DNA of 64,000 nucleotides, from contig NZ_JYIT01000076.1 in the NCBI RefSeq assembly GCF_000956545.1, positions 39,020 to 103,019 of the forward strand. Direction: 5' to 3'. The stretch comes from Microbacterium azadirachtae (lineage in GTDB: Bacteria > Actinomycetota > Actinomycetes > Actinomycetales > Microbacteriaceae). Below are positions 63,256 through 64,000 of this stretch, piece after piece. Position 1 is the first letter of the stretch, and every line of letters starts with the position of its first letter. The notes beneath the pieces were generated by a model. That model was not told where the DNA came from, made no database searches, and saw nothing but the letters and a program-made list of their open reading frames with translations. A program made the translations under genes and the position numbers.

Positions 63256-63816
63256 TCAGGGGCGGATCTCGCCCGTGTCCGGGTCGAGGTTGCGGTAGAA
63301 CTCGTCCTCCGCCGCCCGGCGGCGGGCGACGTCATCGAGGACGTGCTGCACGAAGTCCGCGTCCCGATCGGTGATCGGCGTCTCCTCGACCGGCTCGGCC
63401 GGTTCCTCGCCCGGCCACACCGTCTGCCGGGTCGGGCGGTCGCGGTCCAGTCGGGTGCCGGACGCGGCGACCCAATCGCGCAGCCGGTGCCGGGCATCGG
63501 CGAAGTCGCGGTGCCAGCCCAGCGGTGCCGACCCGTTCTGCTCCGGGTCGTAGGCGCCCAGCCAATGCAGGTGCAGCGCGCTCAGTTCCCACACGAGCTC
63601 GGGATGCCGATGCCACAGCGGCGGGATCACCGCCGCCGGCAGACCGTAGGTGCGGCGCAGCCAGTTCACCCAGGCATTGAGCTCCAGCCACTCGGTCTCG
63701 GCCTCGTCGGCGGTCAGGATGTTCCAGTTCACCGGGTGCGGCGGCTCCGGCAGCAACTCCGGCTCGCGGCCGGCGTCGGGCGCGGGCTCGCGCGGGGTCT
63801 CGTCCTGGTTGCTCAT
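63256..63816 (-). CDS. DUF4913 domain protein
   Basis: 186 residues from ATG 63816. PVNWNILTADEAETEWLELN, VNWLRRTYGLPAAVIPPLW, HRHPELVWELSALHLHWLGA and PLGWHRDFADARHRL, then DRDRPTRQTVWPGEE, match DUF4913, which is carried by actinobacterial conjugative elements. The N-terminus is acidic. It is followed by the helicase gene after 48 nt and preceded by another gene 14 nt upstream, so the cluster is one operon. Confidence 0.88.
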   Translation of the reverse strand: MSNQDETPREPAPDAGREPELLPEPPHPVNWNILTADEAETEWLELNAWVNWLRRTYGLPAAVIPPLWHRHPELVWELSALHLHWLGAYDPEQNGSAPLGWHRDFADARHRLRDWVAASGTRLDRDRPTRQTVWPGEEPAEPVEETPITDRDADFVQHVLDDVARRRAAEDEFYRNLDPDTGEIRP

Positions 63817-63830
63817 GGCAGGTCCGCCGC

Positions 63831-64000
63831 TCAGAGGGCGACCGCAGCGGACTCGGCGGCCTGCCGCCTCGGCGCGTCCGCGATCGGCCACGACAGCTTG
63901 CGCACCCGGTACAGCGTCGACCGCAGCCACCGCGCCGAGCAGGCCGCGGAGGCGGACGCCGCCGAGCGCCCCGCGCCGCGCCCGCGTCGCAAGCCGGCGC
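63831..64000 (-). CDS. C-terminal end of an unidentified ICE gene
   Basis: The last 56 codons are in the window, ending RSTLYRVRKLSWPIADAPRR and then QAAESAAVAL before TGA at 63831-63833. The basic/hydrophobic tail gives no recognised family. The gene ends 14 nt before the DUF4913 start and must be co-transcribed. The rest is outside the window. Confidence 0.5.
   Translation of the reverse strand, partial: AGLRRGRGAGRSAASASAACSARWLRSTLYRVRKLSWPIADAPRRQAAESAAVAL

Larger units (their letters stand above)
51608..64000. mobile_element. Integrative (probably conjugative) element, left part
   Basis: Everything from the tadA break to the right edge is unlike the housekeeping neighbourhood: a large serine recombinase at the boundary, a sortase-anchored cargo protein, a giant methylase-helicase, a DUF4913 protein and more coding sequence running out of the window. 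Such gene sets are typical of actinobacterial ICEs. No plasmid replication or transfer gene (relaxase, coupling protein) is visible, so conjugation is inferred. The right end is not seen. Confidence 0.82.

Noticed and set aside
1..64000. CRISPR arrays, insertion sequences or rRNA genes
   Set aside because: No regularly spaced short repeats, transposase motifs or rRNA sequence were seen on reading both strands.

Overview
The window is very GC-rich, gene-dense chromosomal DNA from an actinomycete. The gene set (CarD, GlnR, SenX3-RegX3, fused IspDF, fused PabAB, a topA-tmk-holB block next to a Tad-pilus block, nitrobindin and YgfZ genes) fits the family Microbacteriaceae, probably Microbacterium or a close relative. 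That placement is inferred from gene content and protein style, not from a search.

Layout. 1-7.3 kb: start of rlmB, cysS, a zinc-less quinone oxidoreductase, ispDF, then a PadR-controlled ABC-2 export operon. 7.3-11.5 kb: carD, a lipoprotein, and the phosphate sensor pair senX3-regX3 divergent from phoU. 11.6-18.7 kb: gpmA, a Tat-exported intradiol dioxygenase, a methyltransferase, pabAB, ygfZ, nitrobindin and two small membrane proteins. 18.8-28.2 kb: glnR, ppk, a NUDIX-SixA fusion, pstSCAB and a second PstS. With senX3-regX3-phoU this gives almost a whole phosphate/polyphosphate regulon, and PHO-box-like direct repeats (11-nt period) lie before pstS, between senX3 and phoU, and more weakly before ppk.

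28-42 kb: a flavodoxin-family protein, pabC, a tRNA-Lys(UUU) interrupted by a 214-nt group I intron, arsC with a TetR repressor facing an amidohydrolase-permease operon, a CGNR zinc-finger gene, pncA, a fatty acid desaturase, two tandem DUF7882-like genes, a K+ channel and a TerC protein. 42-49 kb: tRNA-Thr(CGU), a secreted alpha/beta hydrolase, holB, tmk and topA.

49.1 kb to the end: a Tad pilus operon whose ATPase gene tadA is cut at its Walker A codons by an integrative element running past the right edge. The element carries a short resolvase-like protein lacking the catalytic serine, a large serine recombinase, a sortase-anchored surface protein with a Zur-like palindrome in front of it, a roughly 1,890-residue methylase-helicase, a small gene nested in a different frame of that gene, a DUF4913 protein and the end of another gene. 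The most noteworthy items are the intron-split tRNA-Lys, the integration inside the tadA P-loop, the probably zinc-regulated surface cargo, and the frame overlap at 62.5-63.06 kb.
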